DNA of 64,000 nt from CAYLLD01 sp964425135 (lineage in GTDB: Bacteria; Pseudomonadota; Alphaproteobacteria; Rhodobacterales; Rhodobacteraceae). Positions 27,649 to 36,300 of the stretch are shown in pieces. Location: assembly GCA_964425135.1 (NCBI GenBank), contig CAYRKW010000004.1, positions 17,995 to 81,994 of the forward strand, given 5' to 3'. Both the position numbers and the translations under genes were made by a program. Under the pieces are notes generated by a model. It did not search any database. It was not told where the DNA came from and saw only the letters and a program-made list of their open reading frames with translations. The first letter of the stretch is position 1. Each line of letters begins with the position of its first letter.

Positions 27649-28521
27649 GTGATTAAATCCATGACCGGATTCGCAGCTGTCTCGGGCAGCGATGCGCGGG
27701 CAAAATGGGACTGGGAATTGCGCGCGGTCAACAATCGCGGTCTGGATGTGCGTCTTCGTCTGCCCGAAGGATGCGAGACGTTGGAGCCGCAGATCCGCAA
27801 ACTTGCTGCCACGCGGATCAAGCGTGGGAATGTCAGCGTCAATCTCAAACTGCAACGCACCTCTGCCGATGGTGCGCTTGATCGCGCGGCACTGGAGCGC
27901 GGGCTGGCGCGACTTTTGGAAATTGATCAGATTGCAAAGGAGGCAGGCGTCGCCCTTGCGCCGTCCAACGCGCTTGATGTTGTGACAAGCAGCGAGAGCG
28001 GTCTTGCCAATACCGGGTGGGATCTTCCAGCGGATATTGGTGCGCAACTGCCAGAATTGTTTGAGAATTTTGATAAGATGCGCTGCACTGAAGGGGCGGA
28101 GTTGCTGAGTGTGCTACGCGCGCAACTGGCATATATCGCGAAGTTGACCGAGGCTGCAGATCATACGGCGGGCATTCGCGATGCGCGGGCGAAGACCACC
28201 CTCAAAGAACGTGTTAACGCTGTGTTGGAGGACGGGCAGGAGATCGATAGCGACAGGCTTGCGCAAGAGATCGCGGTACTGGTTGTCAAATCGGATGTGA
28301 CCGAAGAGCTGGACCGTTTGCGTGCGCATGTGACTGCAGTGGAAGACCTGCTGCGAGATGGCGGGTCGGTTGGGCGCAAGCTCGATTTTCTGATGCAGGA
28401 ATTTAATCGTGAGGCAAACACCTTGTGTTCTAAATCGCAGGATGCCGAATTGACCAAAATTGGTGTGGACATGAAAGTCATCATCGAACAAATGCGTGAG
28501 CAGATTCAGAATTTGGAATAG
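27649..28521 (+). CDS. yicC: YicC family endoribonuclease
   Basis: The family starts with a conserved SMTGFA block (here residues 4-9) and ends with EFNREANTLCSKSQDAELT and VDMKVIIEQMREQIQNLE, both seen here. I chose the GTG at 27649 because GGAAAGG lies 8 nt upstream and the protein then opens (V)IKSMTGFA like E. coli YicC; a GTG at 27640 is also in frame. The family has been described as RNA endonucleases acting on small RNAs. gmk starts 2 nt downstream, the common yicC-gmk pairing. Confidence 0.93.
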   Translation: MIKSMTGFAAVSGSDARAKWDWELRAVNNRGLDVRLRLPEGCETLEPQIRKLAATRIKRGNVSVNLKLQRTSADGALDRAALERGLARLLEIDQIAKEAGVALAPSNALDVVTSSESGLANTGWDLPADIGAQLPELFENFDKMRCTEGAELLSVLRAQLAYIAKLTEAADHTAGIRDARAKTTLKERVNAVLEDGQEIDSDRLAQEIAVLVVKSDVTEELDRLRAHVTAVEDLLRDGGSVGRKLDFLMQEFNREANTLCSKSQDAELTKIGVDMKVIIEQMREQIQNLE

Positions 28522-28523
28522 CT

Positions 28524-29162
28524 ATGAACAACGCCGGTCTGATGCTCATTTTGTCCTCGCCGTCTGGCGCGGGGAAAACAACGCTGGCGCGCCGGATGAT
28601 CGATCGATTTCCGGGCACGTCGTTTTCGATCTCTGCCACGACGCGCGATCCCAGACCCGGGGAGGCTGACGGGCGGGAGTATTACTTCCGGACCCGCGAC
28701 GCGTTTGATGCGATGGTGGAAAACGGGGAAATGCTGGAGCATGCGATTGTTTTTGAGCATGCCTATGGCAGTCCGCGCGCGCCCGTTGTTGAGGCGATTG
28801 AGAAGGGCTGTGACGTTATTTTTGATGTCGATTGGCAGGGAGGGCAGCAAATCCGCGAGTCCGATCTGGCCGAAAATGTTGTTTCGGTCTTTATCCTGCC
28901 GCCGTCCATCGCGGCGCTGGAAAGTCGTTTGAAATCAAGAAGTCAGGATAGCGATGAGACCGTTCGCCGACGTATGGCCAAGGCGCGCGACGAGATATCC
29001 CATTGGGACGAATACGATTATGTGCTTGTAAATGATGACCTTGAGAAATGTACCGATGAGCTTGCTACGATCTTGATTGCGGAGCGGCTACGTAAGTTTC
29101 GTCAGATCGATTTGTCGGACAAGGTTGCGGCGCTTGACGCGGAATTTGACGCGCGGCAGTGA
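28524..29162 (+). CDS. gmk: Guanylate kinase
   Basis: The 212-residue enzyme phosphorylates GMP to GDP. Marks are the P-loop SSPSGAGKTT (residues 11-20), the GMP-binding SFSISATTRDPRPGEADGREYYF near 33-53, and VIFDVDWQGGQQIRE near 93. It is coupled to yicC (2-nt spacing). The downstream gene is convergent. Confidence 0.97.
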   Translation: MNNAGLMLILSSPSGAGKTTLARRMIDRFPGTSFSISATTRDPRPGEADGREYYFRTRDAFDAMVENGEMLEHAIVFEHAYGSPRAPVVEAIEKGCDVIFDVDWQGGQQIRESDLAENVVSVFILPPSIAALESRLKSRSQDSDETVRRRMAKARDEISHWDEYDYVLVNDDLEKCTDELATILIAERLRKFRQIDLSDKVAALDAEFDARQ

Positions 29163-29165
29163 GTG

Positions 29166-30224
29166 TCAAACGGTGATCTGATAGACATTGGTCATGGACG
29201 CGTCCCCAAAGACAGGACGCGGCGGCACGTCCCCCAGAATATGAGACAGATCGCTTTGTTCGTGAACCACAATGCGCGCTCCTGTGCTCAGTTTGGCGCG
29301 GATCGCGGGCAGGACGGATTTGAGGATGAACGCGGGCATGAACAGAAAGACAATGGTCGCTTGAGATAGATCCGCATCAAGTGCATCCGCCTCAATAATG
29401 GTTGCTTTGTCGCTGAGATTTGCGTCCAGGATGGACTGTCGTGCAAGCGCGACAAGAGCCGGGTTTTTCTCGACGCCGACAGCACGACAGCCGATTTCTT
29501 TGGCTGCTGTCGTCACGATACGCCCATCGCCTGCACCAATATCAAACACGACGTCCTCCGCCCCTGCTCCGAGCGCCTCAAAGATCGGGACGATGAGTTC
29601 ATTGGGCGTGCCCAGAAAGTCATTCTCGTTGTTGGGATCGCGGCGCAGGCGCAGCTTTTGCAAGGCAAGCCGGACGGGCTTCATCAGGTAGTAAAGACGC
29701 CAGAGCGGTGCGGGCAGATCAACCATCGCGAATTCTTGCGCGGAAGGGCGTAGCTTGCCGAGCCCCGAAGACGGCTTTGGGGTGTCGAACGCGATGACGA
29801 GACGGGTCGTTTGCGCATCAAAGCGAATTAGGCGAACAGACGACTGCGTATTTTGGATTGCGGCCAGACGGCCTGCGGAAATCGGCATCTGAGGCTCAAA
29901 TCCCGCCTCTATGGCGCTTTGAATTGCGTTTCGTAAGTTGTCTTTGTCACACCGCATGATGATCTGGCTGAACTGGAGGTCTTGGGTCTGCTGCAAGGGC
30001 GTCTCCAGCTGCAATTCTATGCCTTTGGCCTTTGCAATTTCCTGAACTTCATTCGCTGCCTTGAACGCATGGCGAGAGACAGCAATGCATGCATCGCGCG
30101 CCGCTTCGGCCATGTCGCGTTCTTCCACACTCAGCGACTCTGGATCGCGCAAAATGTCAAGCGCGGTTTCGAATACCGTTTGCTGCGATATTACACGCGC
30201 CAACTGGTGTTGAATTTGTGACAC
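29166..30224 (-). CDS. SAM-dependent methyltransferase with an extra N-terminal domain
   Basis: I start this protein at the GTG at 30224 because AGGAGGAG sits about 8 nt upstream; the frame is open to an ATG at 30263 but that start has no such site. The 352-residue protein has about 190 N-terminal residues of unknown type (helical, polar) and a C-terminal Rossmann methyltransferase: motif I VVFDIGAGDGRIVTTAA near residue 215, then GVEKNPALVALAR and a conserved EADALDADLSQ. The substrate is unknown. The end, EQSDLSHILGDVPPR, resembles DOT1-like or SAM-MT_25 proteins only loosely. Confidence 0.8.
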   Translation of the reverse strand: MSQIQHQLARVISQQTVFETALDILRDPESLSVEERDMAEAARDACIAVSRHAFKAANEVQEIAKAKGIELQLETPLQQTQDLQFSQIIMRCDKDNLRNAIQSAIEAGFEPQMPISAGRLAAIQNTQSSVRLIRFDAQTTRLVIAFDTPKPSSGLGKLRPSAQEFAMVDLPAPLWRLYYLMKPVRLALQKLRLRRDPNNENDFLGTPNELIVPIFEALGAGAEDVVFDIGAGDGRIVTTAAKEIGCRAVGVEKNPALVALARQSILDANLSDKATIIEADALDADLSQATIVFLFMPAFILKSVLPAIRAKLSTGARIVVHEQSDLSHILGDVPPRPVFGDASMTNVYQITV

Positions 30225-30382
30225 CGAACAGCTCCTCCTCGACCCAATTCCCTTAGCTATCATGTATACTTTGCAAGACCAGAAAAATTGTGTGAGTAAT
30301 ACACACGAAAGTGAAATCTGGAGTGATCCAAGTTCGGGTAAGCGGCGTATGTCAGTTCGTTAGGCAGGGGTAGGGGCCAAGT

Positions 30383-31570
30383 ATGTTTAGATTAGTATGC
30401 GCGCTGTGCGCTCTTATTATCGTGGGATTGGGGAACGCCGCGCAAGCGCATCAGCTGGACCAAAGTTATGTCTACTTTAAGGTTACTGATACCGAATTGA
30501 CGGGGCGCTTTGAAGCGACGCCGAAAGACATTCTACGCCTTATGCCGCTCGATACTGACGGTGACGGCGTTCTGTCCAGACCCGAGCTTGAGGCCAGCGG
30601 TGAGCAGCTGTTTATTTTCTTCCGCGATCGATTGACCTTAGCGAGCGAAGGCACTGAATATCAGCTGCGCTATGACGACATAAGCTATTTGGACACGCCA
30701 AAAGCCGAGTTTGCGCAACTCAACTTTACGGTTGAGGGTTTGTCGCCTGTTCCTGATTTTATTGATATCGACTATGAGCCACTGGTGGATGCCGACAATC
30801 CTCAGCATTTGGGATTTGCTCTGATTGAGAGCAATACCAAGACCGGCGTTGTCGACAATGAGAGCTCAATCTCCCTGACATTCGCGGCTGGCGAAGCTAT
30901 GCAGCAGCTGAGCTTTGTCGGCAATCCCTGGAATGTTACGTTCGTCGAGTTCTTGTGGGAGGGTATGTTTCACATCTGGGGTGGCTTAGATCACCTTCTG
31001 TTTCTGATGACACTTCTGGTGTCGGCTGTGATGGTAGGCGTTGCTGGCAAATGGCGTCCCGCCGAGGACTTTCAGAGCGCGTTTTGGAATCTTGTAAAAA
31101 TCGTGACGGTATTTACGCTTGCGCACTCCGTCTCGCTCACCCTTTCGACGATGAATGTGCTGTCTGTCCCGATACCGATTGTGGAGCCGATCATTGCGCT
31201 TTCGATCGTTGTCGTCGCGCTCGCGAATATTTGGCCGGTCCTAGAGCGGTACAGGATTTGGGTGGCACTTTTGTTTGGCCTCTTCCACGGGTTTGCTTTT
31301 GCCAATGTGCTTGCGCCGCTGGGGATTGATCCAAGCCAGAAGATCGTTGGGCTTGTCGCGTTCAACATAGGCATCGAAATCGGCCAGATCGCGATTATAT
31401 TTGTGGCCTTCCCGTTGCTCTACATGATCCGCAACTGGTCGCTATATAATCTTTTCGCACTCAAACTGGCGTCTGTCGGGTTCATCGTTTTGTCAGGTGT
31501 CTGGCTGGTTGAACGGAGTTCAGGACTTGTGACGCACCTTAAACGAGATCTGATCGCATACATTAGTTGA
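30383..31570 (+). CDS. HupE/UreJ-type membrane protein with periplasmic N-terminal domain
   Basis: The 395-residue protein has a signal peptide (...AAQAHQLDQSYVYF), a periplasmic domain of about 170 residues with an EF-hand-like loop DTDGDGVLSRPEL near residue 52, and about seven membrane helices. Family marks are EGMFHIWGGLDHLLFL near 195, TLAHSVSLTLS near 245 and GLFHGFAFANVL near 300, with His residues suited to metal passage. HupE/UreJ members are nickel or cobalt permeases; the large 'HupE/UreJ_2' branch is poorly characterised. The NRPS operon begins within 9 nt of its stop, so the two are probably co-transcribed. Confidence 0.88.
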   Translation: MFRLVCALCALIIVGLGNAAQAHQLDQSYVYFKVTDTELTGRFEATPKDILRLMPLDTDGDGVLSRPELEASGEQLFIFFRDRLTLASEGTEYQLRYDDISYLDTPKAEFAQLNFTVEGLSPVPDFIDIDYEPLVDADNPQHLGFALIESNTKTGVVDNESSISLTFAAGEAMQQLSFVGNPWNVTFVEFLWEGMFHIWGGLDHLLFLMTLLVSAVMVGVAGKWRPAEDFQSAFWNLVKIVTVFTLAHSVSLTLSTMNVLSVPIPIVEPIIALSIVVVALANIWPVLERYRIWVALLFGLFHGFAFANVLAPLGIDPSQKIVGLVAFNIGIEIGQIAIIFVAFPLLYMIRNWSLYNLFALKLASVGFIVLSGVWLVERSSGLVTHLKRDLIAYIS

Positions 31571-31578
31571 GTTTCGCA

Positions 31579-33081
31579 ATGCTGCTCCATGAAATCATCG
31601 AGACATGGGTGGATCAAACCCCTCAGGCCGCCGCTTTTCGGTTCGATGGGCGTGATTTGACCTATGGCGCGCTTGACATGCACGCTGATGCGTTGGGCGC
31701 GCAGCTTCAAGGTCTTGGTGTTGATGTGTCGGACCGCGTTGGTGTTTTGATGCGCAAGTCTCTTGATTTGCCAGTTGCGCTGTACGGAATTTTGCGCGCC
31801 GGGGCCGCTTATGTGCCGATCGATGCGGATTTGCCGGCAGACAGAATTGCGTCGATTATCGCGCGTTGCGATATCAAGGTGCTCATTACGCATGATGCGG
31901 TGGCTGTCGTGCTTGGGGCGGTGGCGGCACAAAGTGATGTGTTGGAGCACGTAATCGGCACGGAGGTTGATGATCAGCGGATCGTCAGCCACGCAATGCA
32001 CAAGGAAACCTCAACGCAGCTCAATCCGGTTTCCATCGCGCCAAGCGATTTGGCCTATATCATTTTCACCTCAGGCTCGACCGGGGAGCCCAAGGGGATC
32101 GTACACACGCATGAAAGCGGCTATGCCTACGTGGAGATGATGGCAAATCTATACGATCTGAAACAGAGCGACAGGCTCGCCGCCCAAGCGCCATTGCACT
32201 TCGATCTGTCGAATTTCGATATGTTTTGTGGGCCGTCGAAAGGCGCTTGCACGGTGATGGTGTCTGAAGCAACCAAGCTCTTTCCGGCAAGCATGTCGAC
32301 GTTTATCGAGGCCGAAGACATTACGGTTTGGTTTGCTGTGCCGTTCCTGCTGATCCAGCTTGAAGAACGGGGCGTGCTGGAGATGCGCAATTTTTCCAAG
32401 TTGCAGCAGATCATATTCGCGGGCGAGGTTATGTCGCCAAAACACCTGTCGTCGCTTCAAGCGCGCTTGCCTCATGTACGTTTTTCCAACGCCTATGGGC
32501 CTGCGGAACTCAATGTGGTGACCTATCATCATTTGCCGCCTGAGCCGCATGATCCTAACGAAAGTGTGCCGATCGGGGTGGCGTGCTCGCATACGCAATT
32601 GAAGATTTGCGATGATGGCGAGTTGTGGATTGCGACGCCTGCAATGATGCGCGGGTATTGGAAGAATGACGCGCAATCAGAACGCTCGTTTGTTGAAGAA
32701 CGCGGCGTTCGCTATTATCGCAGCGGAGATGTTGTTGAGACGCAAGCCGATGGTGCGCTGCGGTTTGTCGGGCGCAAGGACCGCCAAATCAAATTGCGCG
32801 GGTTTCGCATTGAACTTGATGAGATTGAGTTAGTTTTATCCAACATCGACGGTGTCTCGGAGGCAGCAGTGCTGCTTTCGAAAGACGGCGCACAGATCGA
32901 AGCTTATCTGAGTGTTGCACCTGAATGTGCGCTGAGTGTGCAAGATATACGCGCTCAGGCCGTGCGCCAACTACCAAAATATGCGGTGCCTGCTTCGATT
33001 TCGATTGTGGAAGACTTCGGTCGGACAAGCTCGGGCAAAATTGATCGTAAGTCGCTGGGAAGCGGCCTGTGTGGAAAGTGA
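31579..33081 (+). CDS. Free-standing adenylation enzyme, probable L-prolyl-AMP ligase (PltF-like)
   Basis: From the ATG at 31579 the protein is 500 residues, the length of the PltF/RedM type; a TTG at 31567 overlapping the hupE stop is an alternative. It is an AMP-forming adenylation domain without carrier or condensation domain: A3 YIIFTSGSTGEPKG (160-173), A5 FSNAYGPAELNV, A7 YRSGDVVE, A8 GRKDRQIKLRGFRIELDEIE and A10 SSGKIDRK. By my manual alignment to GrsA the pocket code is D-L-F-F-I-A-A-V-V-K, hydrophobic and partly like the code I remember for prolyl-AMP ligases of pyrrole pathways. With the carrier protein next door and the dehydrogenase at 41370 it fits loading of proline for conversion to pyrrole-2-carboxyl thioester. 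The substrate is inferred. Confidence 0.85.
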   Translation: MLLHEIIETWVDQTPQAAAFRFDGRDLTYGALDMHADALGAQLQGLGVDVSDRVGVLMRKSLDLPVALYGILRAGAAYVPIDADLPADRIASIIARCDIKVLITHDAVAVVLGAVAAQSDVLEHVIGTEVDDQRIVSHAMHKETSTQLNPVSIAPSDLAYIIFTSGSTGEPKGIVHTHESGYAYVEMMANLYDLKQSDRLAAQAPLHFDLSNFDMFCGPSKGACTVMVSEATKLFPASMSTFIEAEDITVWFAVPFLLIQLEERGVLEMRNFSKLQQIIFAGEVMSPKHLSSLQARLPHVRFSNAYGPAELNVVTYHHLPPEPHDPNESVPIGVACSHTQLKICDDGELWIATPAMMRGYWKNDAQSERSFVEERGVRYYRSGDVVETQADGALRFVGRKDRQIKLRGFRIELDEIELVLSNIDGVSEAAVLLSKDGAQIEAYLSVAPECALSVQDIRAQAVRQLPKYAVPASISIVEDFGRTSSGKIDRKSLGSGLCGK

Positions 33082-33083
33082 GT

Positions 33084-33332
33084 ATGAGTAAGCAAGCGAC
33101 AGAATTATCGAGACAAAGCGTACACAGCTACATCGAGAGCACGCTTTTGTCGGGCAGTACGGTGGCGGGGGATCAAGACCTGTTGTTGTCCGGCCTTTTG
33201 GACTCGCTCAGCGTCATGACGTTGGTCTCGCATCTTGAGGCGCAACGGGGTATGCAGATACCGCCGCAAGATATAACGCTCGAGAATTTTGAAAGCGTCG
33301 ATAAAATCTGCGACTATCTGGAGCTTTCCTGA
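33084..33332 (+). CDS. Free-standing peptidyl/acyl carrier protein (PltL-like)
   Basis: The 82-residue protein starts at the ATG at 33084, preceded by GGAAAG, 2 nt after the adenylation gene. The phosphopantetheine site is in LLSGLLDSLSVMTLV, with Ser41. The C-terminal helices read EAQRGMQIPPQDITLENFESVDKI. PltL-type carriers hold prolyl thioester while the dehydrogenase oxidises it. The stop overlaps the NRPS start by one nucleotide (TGATG). Confidence 0.93.
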   Translation: MSKQATELSRQSVHSYIESTLLSGSTVAGDQDLLLSGLLDSLSVMTLVSHLEAQRGMQIPPQDITLENFESVDKICDYLELS

Positions 33333-36300
33333 TGGTTGAGCACACGACGGGATTGACGATCAGTCAGGAGATGGTCCTGACGGGTCAAGCGCTTGCATCG
33401 GATAATCCGCTTTATAATATGGCATGGCGTTTCGATATTGGGGGGGCGATTGATCCCAAGATATTTGCCAGCGCTTTTAACACGGTTGCGGGTGCGCAGG
33501 ACGCGCTGCGAACGGCGTTTGTGCCGTCGGAGGAGGGGCGTTTTTCGGCGGAACTGCGCGATGCAGCGACGCTGGCGTTCCCGCCTATTTTGGATTTTTC
33601 GTCCCAAGCCGATCCTGATGCGGCAACGGGCGCATGGGTTGAAAACCGCGCGGCAAAACAGCTCGATCTGAGCAAATCAAGCTATGATACCTGCCTGATT
33701 AAACGGGCTGAAAACGAGTGGACCTGGTATTTTTGCCAGCACCACGTTGCCACAGACGCTTGGTCCGGCGCGCTTTTGTTCAAGGCGGTTTCTGATGCCT
33801 ATCTGGCGCTTGCCGGCGAAGATGTTGCGCCTCAGACGCTAGGGCAGTTTGGGGATTTTGCGGCGCGCGAGAATGCGGCGCGCAAAAGCGATGCATTGGA
33901 CGCATCGCACGCGTATTGGCAGGATGTTGCGGATGGATATGCCACGAGCGCGCCGCCCTATGGGCAGTCGCGTGATCTGAGCAATTCGGCCTCCCGGCGC
34001 GTTGTTATTCCGGTCGATGATGATCGCTATGCACGATTGCAGGCGCTTTCGACACGGGACGGGTTTCGTACGATCAGTGCGGATTTGTCCAATTTTGCGC
34101 TCCTGATGACGGTTTATGCTGCCTTCCTGCACCGCGTGTCTGGAAATGAGCGGATATTCGTCGGAACACCGGCCCATAACCGGATGAGCGCATCTGATAG
34201 AGCGACGCTCGGGCTCTTTATCGAGATGTATCCAGTGTCGTTGGAGGTTTCGGCGGAGGACAGTTTTGAGACGCTTTATGCGCGTGTCCTCGCTTCGGCG
34301 ATGGCGTTTCTGCGACATGCGAAACCGGGCGGTGCGACGATTGCAGCGTCGAGTGCGTTCAACGCTGTTTTCAACTACATCCCGACAGTTTATGGCGATT
34401 TTGCTAAGCTGCCGACGCAGATCGAATGGCTGCATCCAGGCGCGCATGATGCACGGCACGATATCCGCTTTCACGTCTATAATTTTGAAGGAAGCGCCAC
34501 GCCGCGCTTTGAGTTTGATCTCAATACCAGTGTTTTTGATCAGTCGCAGTCCAAGCGCGCACCCCTGCATTTCCTCAGCGTTCTGGATGCTTTTTTGGAG
34601 GATCCGGCCGCACCCATCCTGAACAGACCATTGGTGCGCGATGATGAGGCGGTTGCATTTGTCGAGGGTCCGAAATCGGGGGCGGAGCTTTCGACCATTC
34701 TGCACGACTTTGCGCGCCAAGTTGAGGCGACACCTGATGCTGTTGCTGTAGCGTGCAAGGGGCGGGAGATTAGTTACCGCGAGTTGTCGCGCCTTTCGGA
34801 CAATGTTGCTGCAAACCTGCAAGGCGCTGGCGTTCGTGGGCGTGACGGTGTTACGGTGTTTGCCGAACGGTCAGAGATGTTGGTTGCGGTTATTTTGGGC
34901 GTGCTCAAGACGGGCGCCTATTTCATCCCGATTAGTTCGGACACGCCGATGGGCCGGGTGAGCGCTGTGCTTGAGGAAGCTAAGCCCGCTCTGATCCTCA
35001 CGGGAAGGAGCGCCAGCGATCTACCAGCAGATGTCTCGATTTTGCGCGTCGACGACGCGATTGCGGATGCCCCGGTCAAGGCCGTGAGCGTTGCGCCGGA
35101 TGATCTGGCCTATACGATTTTCACCTCGGGTTCGACCGGAACGCCCAAAGGGGTGATGGTCGCGCATGATGGGTTGTCGCGCTATATAAAATGGGCTGCG
35201 CAGAGCTTTGGCGGGGGTGGGCCGAAGTCCTATCCGCTTTACTCTTCCATCGGGTTCGACCTGACAATCACGTCGATTTTCACGCCTCTGACGATAGGCG
35301 GGACCGTTGTTGTTTACCCCGAAACGGCTGCTGATGGAGACTTGTCGGTTCTCGATGTCTTTGCAGATGATGCGGTGGATGTGGTCAAGCTGACGCCATC
35401 GCATCTTGCGCTCGTTTGCGCCAGCCCTATCAATGCATCGCGGATTTCATCGCTGGTTCTGGGTGGAGAGAATCTGTCGCGAGAGCTGTGCTTGCGGGCG
35501 CAGCAGGTCTTGCCGGGTGTAACGATATACAACGAATATGGTCCGACAGAAGCGGTTGTTGGTTGTATGATCCACACCTTCGATGCTGCGAAAGACAAGG
35601 GCGCGTCGGTTCCCGTGGGCGCGCCGTCGGATGATGTGATCATTCGCATCTTGGATGATGCGCTTCATCCGGTGCCCATCGGTGTAAAGGGCGAGATTTA
35701 CATTGGCGGTGCGCGGCTGGCGCGCGGGTATTTGCGGCAGCCAGAGCTTACGGCAGAGCGTTTTGTTGCTGATCCTTTCTCGGACGGGCGGCTCTATCGT
35801 TCGGGTGACATTGGACGTGTGACCGAAGATGGCACCATACATTATTTGGGGCGTGCGGACCGGCAGTTGAAATTGCGCGGCATTCGCGTTGAGCCGCAGG
35901 AGATCGAAGCTGCGCTGTTGTCGATTGACGGGATTGAGCATGCGCATGTGGTTTATCATGAGAATATAGAAGCGGTGCCAGAGGCGGACGCGCAGATGTG
36001 TTCTGAATGCGGGATTTCCGGTACGCATCCACAGGCGCGTCTACGTGATGACGGTGTTTGTGAGATTTGCCACGAGTTCAAGGACTATCAGTCGCGCGCG
36101 GATGCGTATTTCAAAACGCCCGAGGACTTGGACGAGATCGTTGCGGCGCTGCCGCGGCGTAAGAGTGGGGCATATGACGCGATTGTCCTGCTGAGTGGTG
36201 GGAAGGATAGCACATATGCGTTTTATCGTTTTGCTGAACTGACCAAGAATGTTCTGGCGCTGACATTGGATAACGGTTTTTTGTCAGAGGACGCCAAAAA

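Noticed and set aside
29163..29369. 68-codon plus-strand ORF after gmk
   Set aside because: It is antisense to the conserved methyltransferase motif region and has no start signal of its own.
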